Shown piece after piece: positions 17,387 to 25,264 of a stretch of 64,000 nt of DNA. A program made the translations under genes and the position numbers. The notes below the pieces were generated by a model, which was not told where the DNA came from, ran no database searches, and saw only the letters and a list, made by a program, of their open reading frames with translations. The stretch is from Gemmatimonadota bacterium (GTDB taxonomy: Bacteria > Latescibacterota > UBA2968 > UBA8231), in NCBI GenBank assembly GCA_018673255.1, contig JABHDC010000087.1, positions 23,682-87,681 on the forward strand, in the 5' to 3' direction. Each line of letters begins with the position of its first letter. The stretch's first letter is position 1.

Positions 17387-18433
17387 ATGACGTCCCGTGA
17401 ACGCATCCTCGCTTCCCTGCGCCATGAATCTGTCGATCGAGTCCCCGTCAGTCCCTTTGGCCTGGGTCATCTCGATCCCGAGAGCCAGGCCGCAGCCGAA
17501 CTGATCCAGCGCACTGACCCCTTCCTGACAGCGGGGTTGTCGGGGAATGCTTTCATGGGTGAAGCAGTGCAGGCCGAATCCCGGCAGGATGGGGATGAGA
17601 CCCTCACGCTGATCACGACACCCTACGGCCATCTGACCCAGCGCTATCGTCGAACGTCGATCACCGGCTGCATGGTCGAATTCCCATGCAAGAATGCCGA
17701 CGATGTCGAGGCCTATCTGTCGATTCCCTTCGAGGCCAGTTCACCACGGGCCGATACCTTCCTGGCGCAGCGGGAACGCCTGGGCGAAGACGGACTAATG
17801 CTGGCCGGCGTCGGTGATGCCATCTGTTTTCCAGCCTCGATCCTGTCGCCGGAAGACATGTGCCTGCTGTGGATGGATGACCCGGATCTGCTGCTGCGCT
17901 GCGTCGAAGTAGCCTCGCAGCGCCTCCTCGACTACGTCGAAATCGCCTGCAGCGCCGGTGTGGATGCCTTTCGCATCGTAGGCGGCGAATATGCCACCGA
18001 ACAACTTGGGCCGGGAGGATTCGCAGCACTGGTCGACCCCTTCGATCGGGCACTCGTCGACCTCATGCACAGCCACGATGCCATCGCCTACTATCACAAC
18101 CACGGCTATGTCGACATCTATCTGGAGACCTTCGCCGGACTGGGCATCGACGCGCTGGATCCCCTCGAAGTGCCGCCCTACGGCAACGTCGATCTGGCTG
18201 ACGCCCATCGGCGGATCGGCGGAAAGGTCTGCCTCGTGGGCGGTCTCGACGATATGGAGGTGCTGGAGATCCGCGACGAAGAGACCGTGCGCGCCATGGG
18301 TCGTGCCCACCTGGAAGCCATCGGCCCCACGGCCAGCGGATTCTGCCTCGGCGGCACCGCCTCAGGCACGTACACCGAAGCCGCAGCAGCCAACTTCATA
18401 GCACTGGTCGATGAGGTGGAGAAGCTGATCTGA
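17387..18433 (+). CDS. URO-D-family protein with HNHG site
   Basis: This 348-aa URO-D-fold protein has a start (ATG 17387) preceded by GGAG at 7 nt. Landmarks are MTSRERILASLRHESVDRVPVSPFG at the start, a VGDAICFPASILSPEDMCLLW block, and AYYHNHGYVDIYLETFAGLGIDALDPLE. The metal-site segment reads His237-Asn-His239-Gly where MtaA has His-X-Cys-Gly, so the thiolate is replaced by a second histidine. ECF/corrinoid partners are not adjacent. It has its own divergent promoter region and is convergent with another URO-D gene. Function is probably methyl transfer or ether cleavage as in the family; the substrate is unknown. Confidence 0.85.
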   Translation: MTSRERILASLRHESVDRVPVSPFGLGHLDPESQAAAELIQRTDPFLTAGLSGNAFMGEAVQAESRQDGDETLTLITTPYGHLTQRYRRTSITGCMVEFPCKNADDVEAYLSIPFEASSPRADTFLAQRERLGEDGLMLAGVGDAICFPASILSPEDMCLLWMDDPDLLLRCVEVASQRLLDYVEIACSAGVDAFRIVGGEYATEQLGPGGFAALVDPFDRALVDLMHSHDAIAYYHNHGYVDIYLETFAGLGIDALDPLEVPPYGNVDLADAHRRIGGKVCLVGGLDDMEVLEIRDEETVRAMGRAHLEAIGPTASGFCLGGTASGTYTEAAAANFIALVDEVEKLI

Positions 18434-18515
18434 TACAGTATGCAGAACGGCTTGCCACCCTGAACCCGAGGCGTCAGACCCGCAACAGGTAGCGGATGCG
18501 CTGAAGATGCCGGCG

Positions 18516-19562
18516 TTACTCCGACTTTGACCAGCGATCCCTGAGATAATCCATGTAGAATTGCGCGTTGCTCACCGGCACGTTGCTCGGAATGTGATTG
18601 CCCACGGCAAACATGAATCCGCGGCAACGTTCGGCCAGTTCCAGTGACGCATCGACCTCTGCGGCGATCTCATCCTGTGTGCCAAAGGTCAGCGTGCGGC
18701 AGTCTACCTTGCTGCTGACCAGCACGTGGGTGTCACCGAATCCATCCACGGCTGCCTCGAGATCCGTCATCGGTTCGAAGATGAATCCATGGGCGCCCGC
18801 CTCAGCCAGGTCGGGTAGAAACTCGGTGAACGTCGCATCCGAGCAGAACAGGACCCTCTTGCCCGCGTCCCGAAGGGGCTCCCACAACTTCTGATATCGT
18901 GGAAAGATAGCGCGCCGGTAGAAATCCGGATGCATGAAGGGTCCTTCCGACCACACCATGTCATCGTGAGAGATAAAGGCCTCGATCGAGGTCTGCGCCT
19001 GTGCTTTGTAGTGATGAAGCGAGAGGCGAAAGAAGCCGTCGATGACCGCTTCGAAGGCTTCCTGTTGTGCTGCTGCCAGCAGGAGCATTTCCCAGCCGAA
19101 CGTTTGGATCATGCCGGAGACGATGGTCTTGTAGTATCCGCCGGGGACGACCTGCTGTGGCTGATTCTGGCGGGCGTCGAGGTACCGTTGCTCGTAGTAG
19201 GCGATCAGCTCCGATTCCTCAGGCAGGCCGTATTCCTCGACGGCGTCAAAGGCCAGCACGTCCTCTACGGTGGCGAAGGGACATTCCACGGTATCGCGCC
19301 GGTCCCTGCCCCCCTCCAGGAACTCCGCATGCCCCATATCGGTGACCCGACCTCGCTGATCCCAAGGCACGGGACCGTCGTTCGTCGACCACAGGAAGTC
19401 GAGATCCCAGGCCCGTTGGAAGGCCTTCATCGCTTCCGGATCCGTGCGTGGATCTCGGCCTGTGACGGCCTGCACGAGGTTGTCGTTGCTGCAGTATTCA
19501 GTATGGGCCAGGCGTGCTGCCGGCTCCATGCGCAGCGCCGCCATGCCGATTTCGTAGCTCAT
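18516..19562 (-). CDS. Divergent URO-D-family protein, CSDA site
   Basis: This 348-aa protein belongs to the URO-D fold by its C-terminal half (KRVLFCSDATFTEFLPDLAEAGAHGFIFEPMTDLE, then FGTQDEIAAEV). The usual DR.P opening is absent; it starts MSYEIGMAALRMEPAARLAHTEYC. The metal-site His is replaced: Cys240-Ser-Asp242-Ala. GNHIPSNVP replaces the usual HNIQ..VP. It is therefore likely to have drifted to a different chemistry or to have lost zinc binding. ATG 19562 follows AGGAG at 9 nt. It is convergent with the 17387 URO-D gene (82-bp spacer, no clear terminator) and divergent from the hydroxyacid dehydrogenase gene. Confidence 0.78.
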   Translation of the reverse strand: MSYEIGMAALRMEPAARLAHTEYCSNDNLVQAVTGRDPRTDPEAMKAFQRAWDLDFLWSTNDGPVPWDQRGRVTDMGHAEFLEGGRDRRDTVECPFATVEDVLAFDAVEEYGLPEESELIAYYEQRYLDARQNQPQQVVPGGYYKTIVSGMIQTFGWEMLLLAAAQQEAFEAVIDGFFRLSLHHYKAQAQTSIEAFISHDDMVWSEGPFMHPDFYRRAIFPRYQKLWEPLRDAGKRVLFCSDATFTEFLPDLAEAGAHGFIFEPMTDLEAAVDGFGDTHVLVSSKVDCRTLTFGTQDEIAAEVDASLELAERCRGFMFAVGNHIPSNVPVSNAQFYMDYLRDRWSKSE

Positions 19563-19705
19563 GTACCCAGTCTCCTGGTCTGGTCGCACTGCGGTCAGGC
19601 TCCGGTGGGTCTCCCCCGTAAGCTTGCGGGAGCCGGCTGTGGGAGCCAACTTCCCGCCACAGCAGAAAGCACGAGTTGTGCCACCCGAACCCGGATCGAC
19701 TTCTC

Positions 19706-20662
19706 ATGAAAATCGTCGTCCTCGACGGCCACACCCTGAACCCCGGTGATCTGAGCTGGGACCGACTCTGTGCCCTCGGTGATCTCACCGTGCACGAGCA
19801 CTCGACGGCCGATCAGGTGGTCGAACGTGCCGCCGGCGCCGAGGTGCTGTTGACGAACAAGACTCTCGTGCGCAGCGAACAGATTCGGCAGTTGCCGGAC
19901 CTGCGCTACATCGGCGTGCTGGCCACCGGTTTCAACATCGTCGATGTGGAAGCGGCCCGCGAACGGGAGATCCCCGTCACCAATGTGCCCACCTATGGCA
20001 CGATGTCCGTGGCGCAGATGGTCTTCGCCCACGTCCTCCACTTCACCCAGAATGTCGGCCACCATGCCCAGACAGTGACCGAGGGACGCTGGGCAGCAAA
20101 TCGCGATTTCTGCTACTGGGATACGCCACTGGTGGAATTGGGCGAACTGATCATGGGTATCGTCGGATTCGGCCGCATCGGACGACGGGTCTCCGAATTG
20201 GCTCACGCCTTTGGCATGGAGGTCGTCACCTATACGCGTGACGGTGAGCCCCCGATCGCCGCCGATCACGTGCGTGTTGTGGAACTCGACGAATTGTTCC
20301 AGACCAGTGATGTCATCTCTCTCCATTGTCCGTTGACCCCGACGACGGAGGGTATCGTCAATGCCGAGCGCCTGGCACAGATGAAGTCCTCCGCGCTGCT
20401 GGTCAACACCAGTCGGGGCCCCCTCATCGATGAGGCTGCGCTGCTGACGGCTCTTCAGGAGGGTCGCATCGCCGGCGCTGGGCTCGATGTGCTGGCCGTG
20501 GAGCCCCCAAGCGCCGACCACCCTCTCTATGGCGCGCCGAACTGCTACATCACCCCCCACATCGCCTGGGCCACGGGTGCAGCACGCAAGCGCCTGCTGG
20601 GCACCGTCATCGACAATGTGCAGGCCTACGCTCAAGGAAAACTGCAGAACGTCGTGAACTGA
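19706..20662 (+). CDS. D-2-hydroxyacid dehydrogenase, glycerate dehydrogenase-like
   Basis: This 318-aa NAD-dependent enzyme starts MKIVVLDGHTLNPGDLSW, which is the characteristic opening of the glycerate/D-lactate dehydrogenase branch (HprA-like). The NAD fold is IMGIVGFGRIGRRV. The catalytic Arg lies in LVNTSRGPLIDE, the Glu in LDVLAVEPP, and the His in ITPHIAWA. It would reduce hydroxypyruvate or glyoxylate or oxidise D-glycerate. I use ATG 19706, not the upstream in-frame ATG at 19676, because of family alignment. An 80-bp gap leads to the radical SAM gene on the same strand, so they may be co-transcribed, but no functional link is evident. Confidence 0.9.
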   Translation: MKIVVLDGHTLNPGDLSWDRLCALGDLTVHEHSTADQVVERAAGAEVLLTNKTLVRSEQIRQLPDLRYIGVLATGFNIVDVEAAREREIPVTNVPTYGTMSVAQMVFAHVLHFTQNVGHHAQTVTEGRWAANRDFCYWDTPLVELGELIMGIVGFGRIGRRVSELAHAFGMEVVTYTRDGEPPIAADHVRVVELDELFQTSDVISLHCPLTPTTEGIVNAERLAQMKSSALLVNTSRGPLIDEAALLTALQEGRIAGAGLDVLAVEPPSADHPLYGAPNCYITPHIAWATGAARKRLLGTVIDNVQAYAQGKLQNVVN

Positions 20663-20741
20663 GCCCTGGGTGCCAGGCTCGCAAGGCCATGGAGCGCATG
20701 GTACAGGAGTTGCATGACAGTAGACAGGAGGCCACCTACGC

Positions 20742-22160
20742 TTGCTCGACCTGTCCAACTATCATGCACACCATCGTGCCCGTCTTGAAGCATTGCTGGC
20801 CGAGCCCGCCTGGCAGACGGCGCTGGCCAGTGGCCTGGTGGAGGCGACTCGCGATGAGCGTGTAGCCCCCGGCACGACGCGGGATTTCATCGGCACCGTC
20901 GTGGATCAACTGGTGGCATTCAATGGTGCTGCAGTACAGGATCAGATCGCAGACGGTTGCAACGATCGACTGGCGCTGGCCGACACGCTGGGAACGTGGC
21001 CGGCGCACCTGAACGAGCAGCATCCTCTCCTTTCCTTCCTCGGCCTGACTCTCACCTACGGCTGCAACTTCGACCCGCGTTGCTCCTACTGCACGCAGAA
21101 GTGGCAGGAACCCGCCGTCGATGCTGCCGGATGGAAGCGGGTCATCGACGAGGCCACCACTCACAATGAGGGTGCCGGACCCTACGTCTACATCACCGGT
21201 GGTGAAGTCCTCACCCTCGAGGAGGACATCTGGGGGGATGATGGCATCATCGCCCATGCCAGTCGGCGCGGCGCGGCCGTCAATGTCAACACGAATGCCT
21301 CCCTGATTACACCCCAGATCGCCCTGCGTCTCATCAAGGTCGGCACGGCCAAGCTGCACATCTCTCTCGATACACCAGATGAGGACACGCAGGATATGCT
21401 CTGGGGGGAGGAAGGCCGCGCGGCGCGCGTCCTGGAAGGCATCTGCCATCTGCAACTGGCGCGTGATCTGACCGGCGGCGAGGGTCCAGAGATCCACATC
21501 AACTGCGTGCTCACGCGTCACAATCTCGATCATGTAGATGAGTTGTTCGCCTTCCTTCTGGAACGCAAGAAACGTGTGCCGAAGGGGCATCCGCTCTTCT
21601 ACGATCTGCTCCCCCACCTGATCCCCGTAGGCGGCGACGCCAACGACGAGTTGCGACCGACGGCGGCCGATGTGGAGCGGCTCTACGGCCGAGCGTGGGC
21701 GACGGTCGAATCCCTCTGGGACAACTACCAGGCAGAACTGGGTATGGTTGCCGAAGACCGGGGTGCGCTGTTTGGCCCCTTCCGCAATCCATACCAGCGC
21801 GTCGACCAGAGTGGCAATCTGGCCGACTATGCGAACAATGCGGCCCACGGCCACTACGGTCGACTGTCACTGTCGCGTGCCTGCTACGTGGCCCCGACCC
21901 AGGCCTCGATCACCCCGGATGGACTGCAGTATCGCTGCGGCGCCCACGCCGTGCGCCGACACCTGCCCATCGGTGACGTGGCACATGGATCGGTCACCGA
22001 GTTGATCCGCCATGGCATCGCGAGCCTGGCCGACTTGCCGCAACCTCAGACATGCGAGAGTTGCGCGCTGGCCACGGTATACATCAATCAGTCAGTGGAA
22101 CACAAACTGGAAGAGAGAGTAGACGAATGGCTGGCCCCGGCGACGCCGAATCCGGACTGA
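20742..22160 (+). CDS. Radical SAM protein with SPASM-like C-terminus, CX5CX2C motif
   Basis: This 472-aa protein has a 100-residue N-terminal region of unknown fold, then the radical SAM cluster motif GCNFDPRCSYC. The cysteines are C108, C114 and C117, i.e. CX5CX2C, instead of the usual CX3CX2C. The SAM-binding GGE is present (YITGGEVLTLE near 151). The C-terminus has C381, C399, C438 and C441, resembling a SPASM/twitch auxiliary cluster region (CESCALA). The start is TTG 20742 with AGGAGG upstream; no closer in-frame ATG exists. The gene overlaps the next one, an E1-like adenylyltransferase, by 34 bp. This pair suggests a peptide- or cofactor-modifying pathway, but the product is unknown and no precursor peptide was recognised. 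Confidence 0.85.
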   Translation: MLDLSNYHAHHRARLEALLAEPAWQTALASGLVEATRDERVAPGTTRDFIGTVVDQLVAFNGAAVQDQIADGCNDRLALADTLGTWPAHLNEQHPLLSFLGLTLTYGCNFDPRCSYCTQKWQEPAVDAAGWKRVIDEATTHNEGAGPYVYITGGEVLTLEEDIWGDDGIIAHASRRGAAVNVNTNASLITPQIALRLIKVGTAKLHISLDTPDEDTQDMLWGEEGRAARVLEGICHLQLARDLTGGEGPEIHINCVLTRHNLDHVDELFAFLLERKKRVPKGHPLFYDLLPHLIPVGGDANDELRPTAADVERLYGRAWATVESLWDNYQAELGMVAEDRGALFGPFRNPYQRVDQSGNLADYANNAAHGHYGRLSLSRACYVAPTQASITPDGLQYRCGAHAVRRHLPIGDVAHGSVTELIRHGIASLADLPQPQTCESCALATVYINQSVEHKLEERVDEWLAPATPNPD

Positions 22161-22906
22161 CCCCTCGCGATCTGAATGACTACGACCGCAGCCGTTACGA
22201 CCGGCAGATGATGGTCGATGGCTGGGGTGAAGAGGGCCAGCAACGCCTGGCGGCCTCGACGGTCTTCATCGCCGGCGTGGGAGGGCTCGGATCACCCGTG
22301 TCGATCTATCTGGCTGCGGCCGGCGTAGGCCGACTCGTGTTGTGCGATATCGACGTGATCGATCTGTCGAATCTGAATCGGCAGGTCCTCTATGCCGATG
22401 CCGATGTGGGCCAACCCAAAGCGAGTGTGGCCGCCGCCGCACTGCGTCGATTGAATGAGCAGATCGAAATCGTCGAGCACGTGGAGCGCATGACGGCCGA
22501 CAACATCGACGACCTGGCCGGTTCGAGTGATCTGATCGTCGACTGCCTCGACAACTTCCCTACTCGTTACGTGCTCAATGAACTGTGTCTGCGCCAGGGG
22601 ATGCCGCTGGTGCACGCCGGCGTGTGGGGTCTGCAGGCGCAGGTCGCTTTCCTGCAACCACCGCAGACCGCCTGCCTGCAGTGCCTCTTCCCCGAGGCGC
22701 CACCGCCATCAAAGTTTCCCGTCGTCGGCGCCGCCCCAGGTGTCGCCGGCTGCCTGCAGGCGATGGAGGCCCTCAAGTATCTTGCCGGCGTCGGAACGAA
22801 TCTCACCGACCGACTCCTGATGATCGATGGTCTGGATGGGGGCACACGCAGCGTACGTCTGCGTCGGGATCCGTCCTGCCCGGCCTGCTCCGGAACACCA
22901 ATCTGA
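22127..22906 (+). CDS. E1-like adenylyltransferase, MoeB/ThiF/HesA family
   Basis: This 259-aa ThiF-domain protein has the ATP-binding GVGGLGSP (50-57), DIDVIDLSNLNRQ, and DCLDNFPTRYVLNE, followed by two zinc CXXC pairs (C183/C186 and C251/C254). The size, RYDRQ opening and both CXXC pairs match MoeB/ThiF-type enzymes, without a rhodanese tail. Such enzymes adenylate the C-terminal Gly of a ubiquitin-like sulfur carrier, or a peptide C-terminus in some natural-product pathways. No ubiquitin-like partner gene lies in the window. ATG 22127 is inside the radical SAM gene, so the two proteins are probably made together. General MoeB housekeeping is possible, but the overlap argues for a shared pathway. 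Confidence 0.9.
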   Translation: MAGPGDAESGLTPRDLNDYDRSRYDRQMMVDGWGEEGQQRLAASTVFIAGVGGLGSPVSIYLAAAGVGRLVLCDIDVIDLSNLNRQVLYADADVGQPKASVAAAALRRLNEQIEIVEHVERMTADNIDDLAGSSDLIVDCLDNFPTRYVLNELCLRQGMPLVHAGVWGLQAQVAFLQPPQTACLQCLFPEAPPPSKFPVVGAAPGVAGCLQAMEALKYLAGVGTNLTDRLLMIDGLDGGTRSVRLRRDPSCPACSGTPI

Positions 22907-22910
22907 ATTC

Positions 22911-22940
22911 TGGCGAGGGTCCGCGCCGCTCCCCTCGTCA
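22911..22940. terminator. Hairpin between convergent genes
   Basis: Bases 22911-22919 pair with 22932-22940 (nine pairs including one G-T; core CGAGGG/CCCTCG). The hairpin sits in the 31-bp convergent gap between the E1-like gene and the TlpA-fold gene and covers the latter's stop. There is no T-tract in either direction, so it may act as a 3' stabiliser or weak bidirectional terminator. Confidence 0.4.
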
Positions 22941-23522
22941 GTCCATCGTACGCTGGCCTGAGGTTGCCCCGAGCAATGCGTCGATCTGCCTGGTGAGAGT
23001 GGCCTCCACACCCGGCAGAAATCCAGTGTGCTGGTGGCGGATCTTCCCGGCGCCGTCGATGACGTAGAGCGTCGGAATCACGGAAGCGCGATATCGCAGT
23101 TGGTCAGCGACCGTCGCGAACAGGACCGGGATGTGCAGGCCCAGTTGCTCCACGTCCTGTGCAACGCCCTCTCTCTCGCGATCCAGATTCAACGCGATGA
23201 TCACCACATCCTGATTGGCATATCCTGCCTGGAGTTTCTGCAAGGCGCGCAATTGTTGGCGACTGGATTCGCTCCACGTAGCCCAGAATGTGGCGACGAC
23301 CACTTTGCCGCGCAGATCTGCCAGCGCCAGCGAGTCACCTCCCACGCGCTCCAGTTGCAGATCTGGCGCCGTGGCGCCTGCTTCCAGAGCGACCCCGGTG
23401 GGCATGGCCACAGCCGACGGCACCTCGACGGACCTGAGATTCCACGCGGTCCCACCGATGAGGGCCACCGCAGTGATCGCCAGCAGGGCACCAAAGGCAT
23501 GTCCCGCCATCCGAGTCCTCAT
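22938..23522 (-). CDS. TlpA/thioredoxin-fold protein lacking CXXC
   Basis: This 194-aa protein has an N-terminal membrane anchor or signal (AGHAFGALLAITAVALIGG) and a TlpA/AhpC-TSA-like fold: GATAPDLQLERVGG, LADLRGKVVVATFWATW, then VIPTLYVIDGAGKI with the cis-Pro segment. The active-site CXXC that should follow FWATW is replaced by Ser84-Glu-Ser-Ser87, so thiol-disulfide exchange is not possible at the normal site. It is therefore more likely a binding or structural protein in the periplasm. ATG 23522 overlaps the preceding gene's stop by 4 bp. It ends a tightly coupled operon with an ABC transporter and a CBM9-Yip1-like membrane protein. Confidence 0.85.
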   Translation of the reverse strand: MRTRMAGHAFGALLAITAVALIGGTAWNLRSVEVPSAVAMPTGVALEAGATAPDLQLERVGGDSLALADLRGKVVVATFWATWSESSRQQLRALQKLQAGYANQDVVIIALNLDREREGVAQDVEQLGLHIPVLFATVADQLRYRASVIPTLYVIDGAGKIRHQHTGFLPGVEATLTRQIDALLGATSGQRTMD

Positions 23523-25264
23523 GAGAATTGCTCCATCATAGCCACACTCAGCGCCTGCATGGCACCGTGGTAGACCCATACCAGCCCCAGCACGACAAAC
23601 CAGCAGATTGTGCCAGCCAACAGGGCGCGACGCTTCGAGAGCGCCATCACACTCGGCAAAGACAGGGCGCCCAGTGCCCACGACCAGAGACTGAAGACTT
23701 CGACCCGACCCAGCAGGGGCTTCCACGTGCTGTCGTCAGTCAGAGCACCCAGTCCCGTGGCCGATGACGTGAGGACCTCTCCACCTGCACCGAATGTGGT
23801 GTGCAGACTTGCCACACACAGACCCAGCACGGCTGGCACCGAGGCATACCCGGCAACGGAGACGACGTCGAAGAAACGACCCCTGCCGCCAGCCAGCCAC
23901 GCCGCAACCCACAAGGCGAAGCTCCAGGCGAGCCAGAGACCGAACTGGTAGACGACGAGGGCCAGCAGCATCAAAAGTGGCACGGAGGTGAGCAGCACCG
24001 CCGCCAGTCCACCCGGGCTACCCAGCAGGGCCCCCCACAATTGTCCCGGATACTGATTGATGCTCGCCACACTGGCCAGGGTCGCACTCAGCAACACCAT
24101 CGCCGCTGGCGCCGTCCATTCCGGTCGCTGCCCAAGTCTTTCGAATGTCCGGATCGGCGCAACCAGCACGCCGCCCAGTAGATCGAGGCGGCCACGCAAC
24201 GGAATGAGCGCGCCCAGAGCGGCTAGACTCAGCAACCCGAGGCAGACGGCCAGGGGCCACATGGGCAACTGGTGGCCACTGCGTCCCAGCACATCGAGGG
24301 TGATCTCGACGGGTTCTCCAGCGATCAGTTCCAGTTCCCGGCGCACGGGGGGTTCCGCATCCTCGACTTCCAGCACGAACGCGCCGGGCCGGCCGATGAC
24401 TTCGAAGTATCCTTCGGCATCACTGATGGCGGCGGCCCAACTGCGACCATCAGCGTCTCGCAGACGCACGACCATGCCGCGCCAGCCACTGCCGCCAGGA
24501 ATGGCCACCCGTCCTCGCACACGCGACATCTCTCGCAGGACACCCGGCGAACCGAGCAACCACACGTCACCCGTCCGCGAACTGTTGGAGACCTTGCCCC
24601 CCTGAGGTGACCATGACAGCCAGGTGGCGGCGATCGCATCAGAGTCCATATCGACGGCCACGACGTCAAAGGAGATCCGTTCACCCTTCCTCAAGGCCTC
24701 CGGCCCCAGCTGCAGCGACAACTCGTAGAAGCTGGTGTCACCAACGGCCCGATGTTCTCCCAGTGCGCCGGCAGCCACCGCATCTCCACCGGAGAGGGTC
24801 GGGTTCGTCGAGGTGCCGAACAGGCGATACGTCGCGTCACCGGGAAACATCAGATACTGCTGCGGATCATCGTCGCCATGGCGACCGTCCACGTAGAGCT
24901 CGATGGCGTCCGTGCTACTGGGGGTGCTGCCGAGGATCGTCTCCGAGTCGATGACGATGACGGCGATGTAGAGCCGGCTCTGTTCAGGATTCCACGCGAC
25001 GTGGAACCAGGACGTCAGATCCTCCGGCGAGGGATCTGAACTGTCGTAGTTAGCGTATCCCTTGAGCACGGCCCCAAGTTGGTACGCCGGCAGATCCTTG
25101 GGCCAGTCGCTCAGGTCGCCGTCGATGGTGATCGAATCCAGGGGCACAGCCAAGGCCGTGAAGCCCAGATTGTGAGCCGAGGTCGGCAGGGTCCACATGA
25201 GCATGACCAGCGCCATGACCCCGAACCGAGCCACAGCCCGATCGACCCGAACAGAACGCGTCAC
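23519..25264 (-). CDS. Membrane protein: CBM9-like domain plus Yip1-like region
   Basis: This 581-aa protein has a signal peptide (ARFGVMALVMLMWTLPTSAHN), then a CBM9/DOMON-like beta domain at about 35-235 (DSITIDGDLSDWP, LYIAVIVIDSE, DAIELYVDGRHGDDD). A carboxypeptidase-regulatory-like beta domain follows at about 250-320 (RVRGRVAIPGGSGWRG, YFEVIGRPGAFVLEVED), and then a membrane part with about six segments that resembles Yip1-family proteins (PIRTFERLGQRPEWT). The start is GTG 25264, overlapping the ABC permease stop (GTGA); the frame is open far upstream but runs inside the permease gene. An outward-facing ligand-binding domain fused to a Yip1-like membrane region, next to an exporter, suggests sensing or presenting a ligand. 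The ligand is unknown. Confidence 0.75.
   Translation of the reverse strand: MTRSVRVDRAVARFGVMALVMLMWTLPTSAHNLGFTALAVPLDSITIDGDLSDWPKDLPAYQLGAVLKGYANYDSSDPSPEDLTSWFHVAWNPEQSRLYIAVIVIDSETILGSTPSSTDAIELYVDGRHGDDDPQQYLMFPGDATYRLFGTSTNPTLSGGDAVAAGALGEHRAVGDTSFYELSLQLGPEALRKGERISFDVVAVDMDSDAIAATWLSWSPQGGKVSNSSRTGDVWLLGSPGVLREMSRVRGRVAIPGGSGWRGMVVRLRDADGRSWAAAISDAEGYFEVIGRPGAFVLEVEDAEPPVRRELELIAGEPVEITLDVLGRSGHQLPMWPLAVCLGLLSLAALGALIPLRGRLDLLGGVLVAPIRTFERLGQRPEWTAPAAMVLLSATLASVASINQYPGQLWGALLGSPGGLAAVLLTSVPLLMLLALVVYQFGLWLAWSFALWVAAWLAGGRGRFFDVVSVAGYASVPAVLGLCVASLHTTFGAGGEVLTSSATGLGALTDDSTWKPLLGRVEVFSLWSWALGALSLPSVMALSKRRALLAGTICWFVVLGLVWVYHGAMQALSVAMMEQFS

Noticed and set aside
19595..20758. 387-codon minus frame opposite the hydroxyacid dehydrogenase
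   Set aside because: The plus strand holds all the dehydrogenase motifs; the antisense frame shows no family features.
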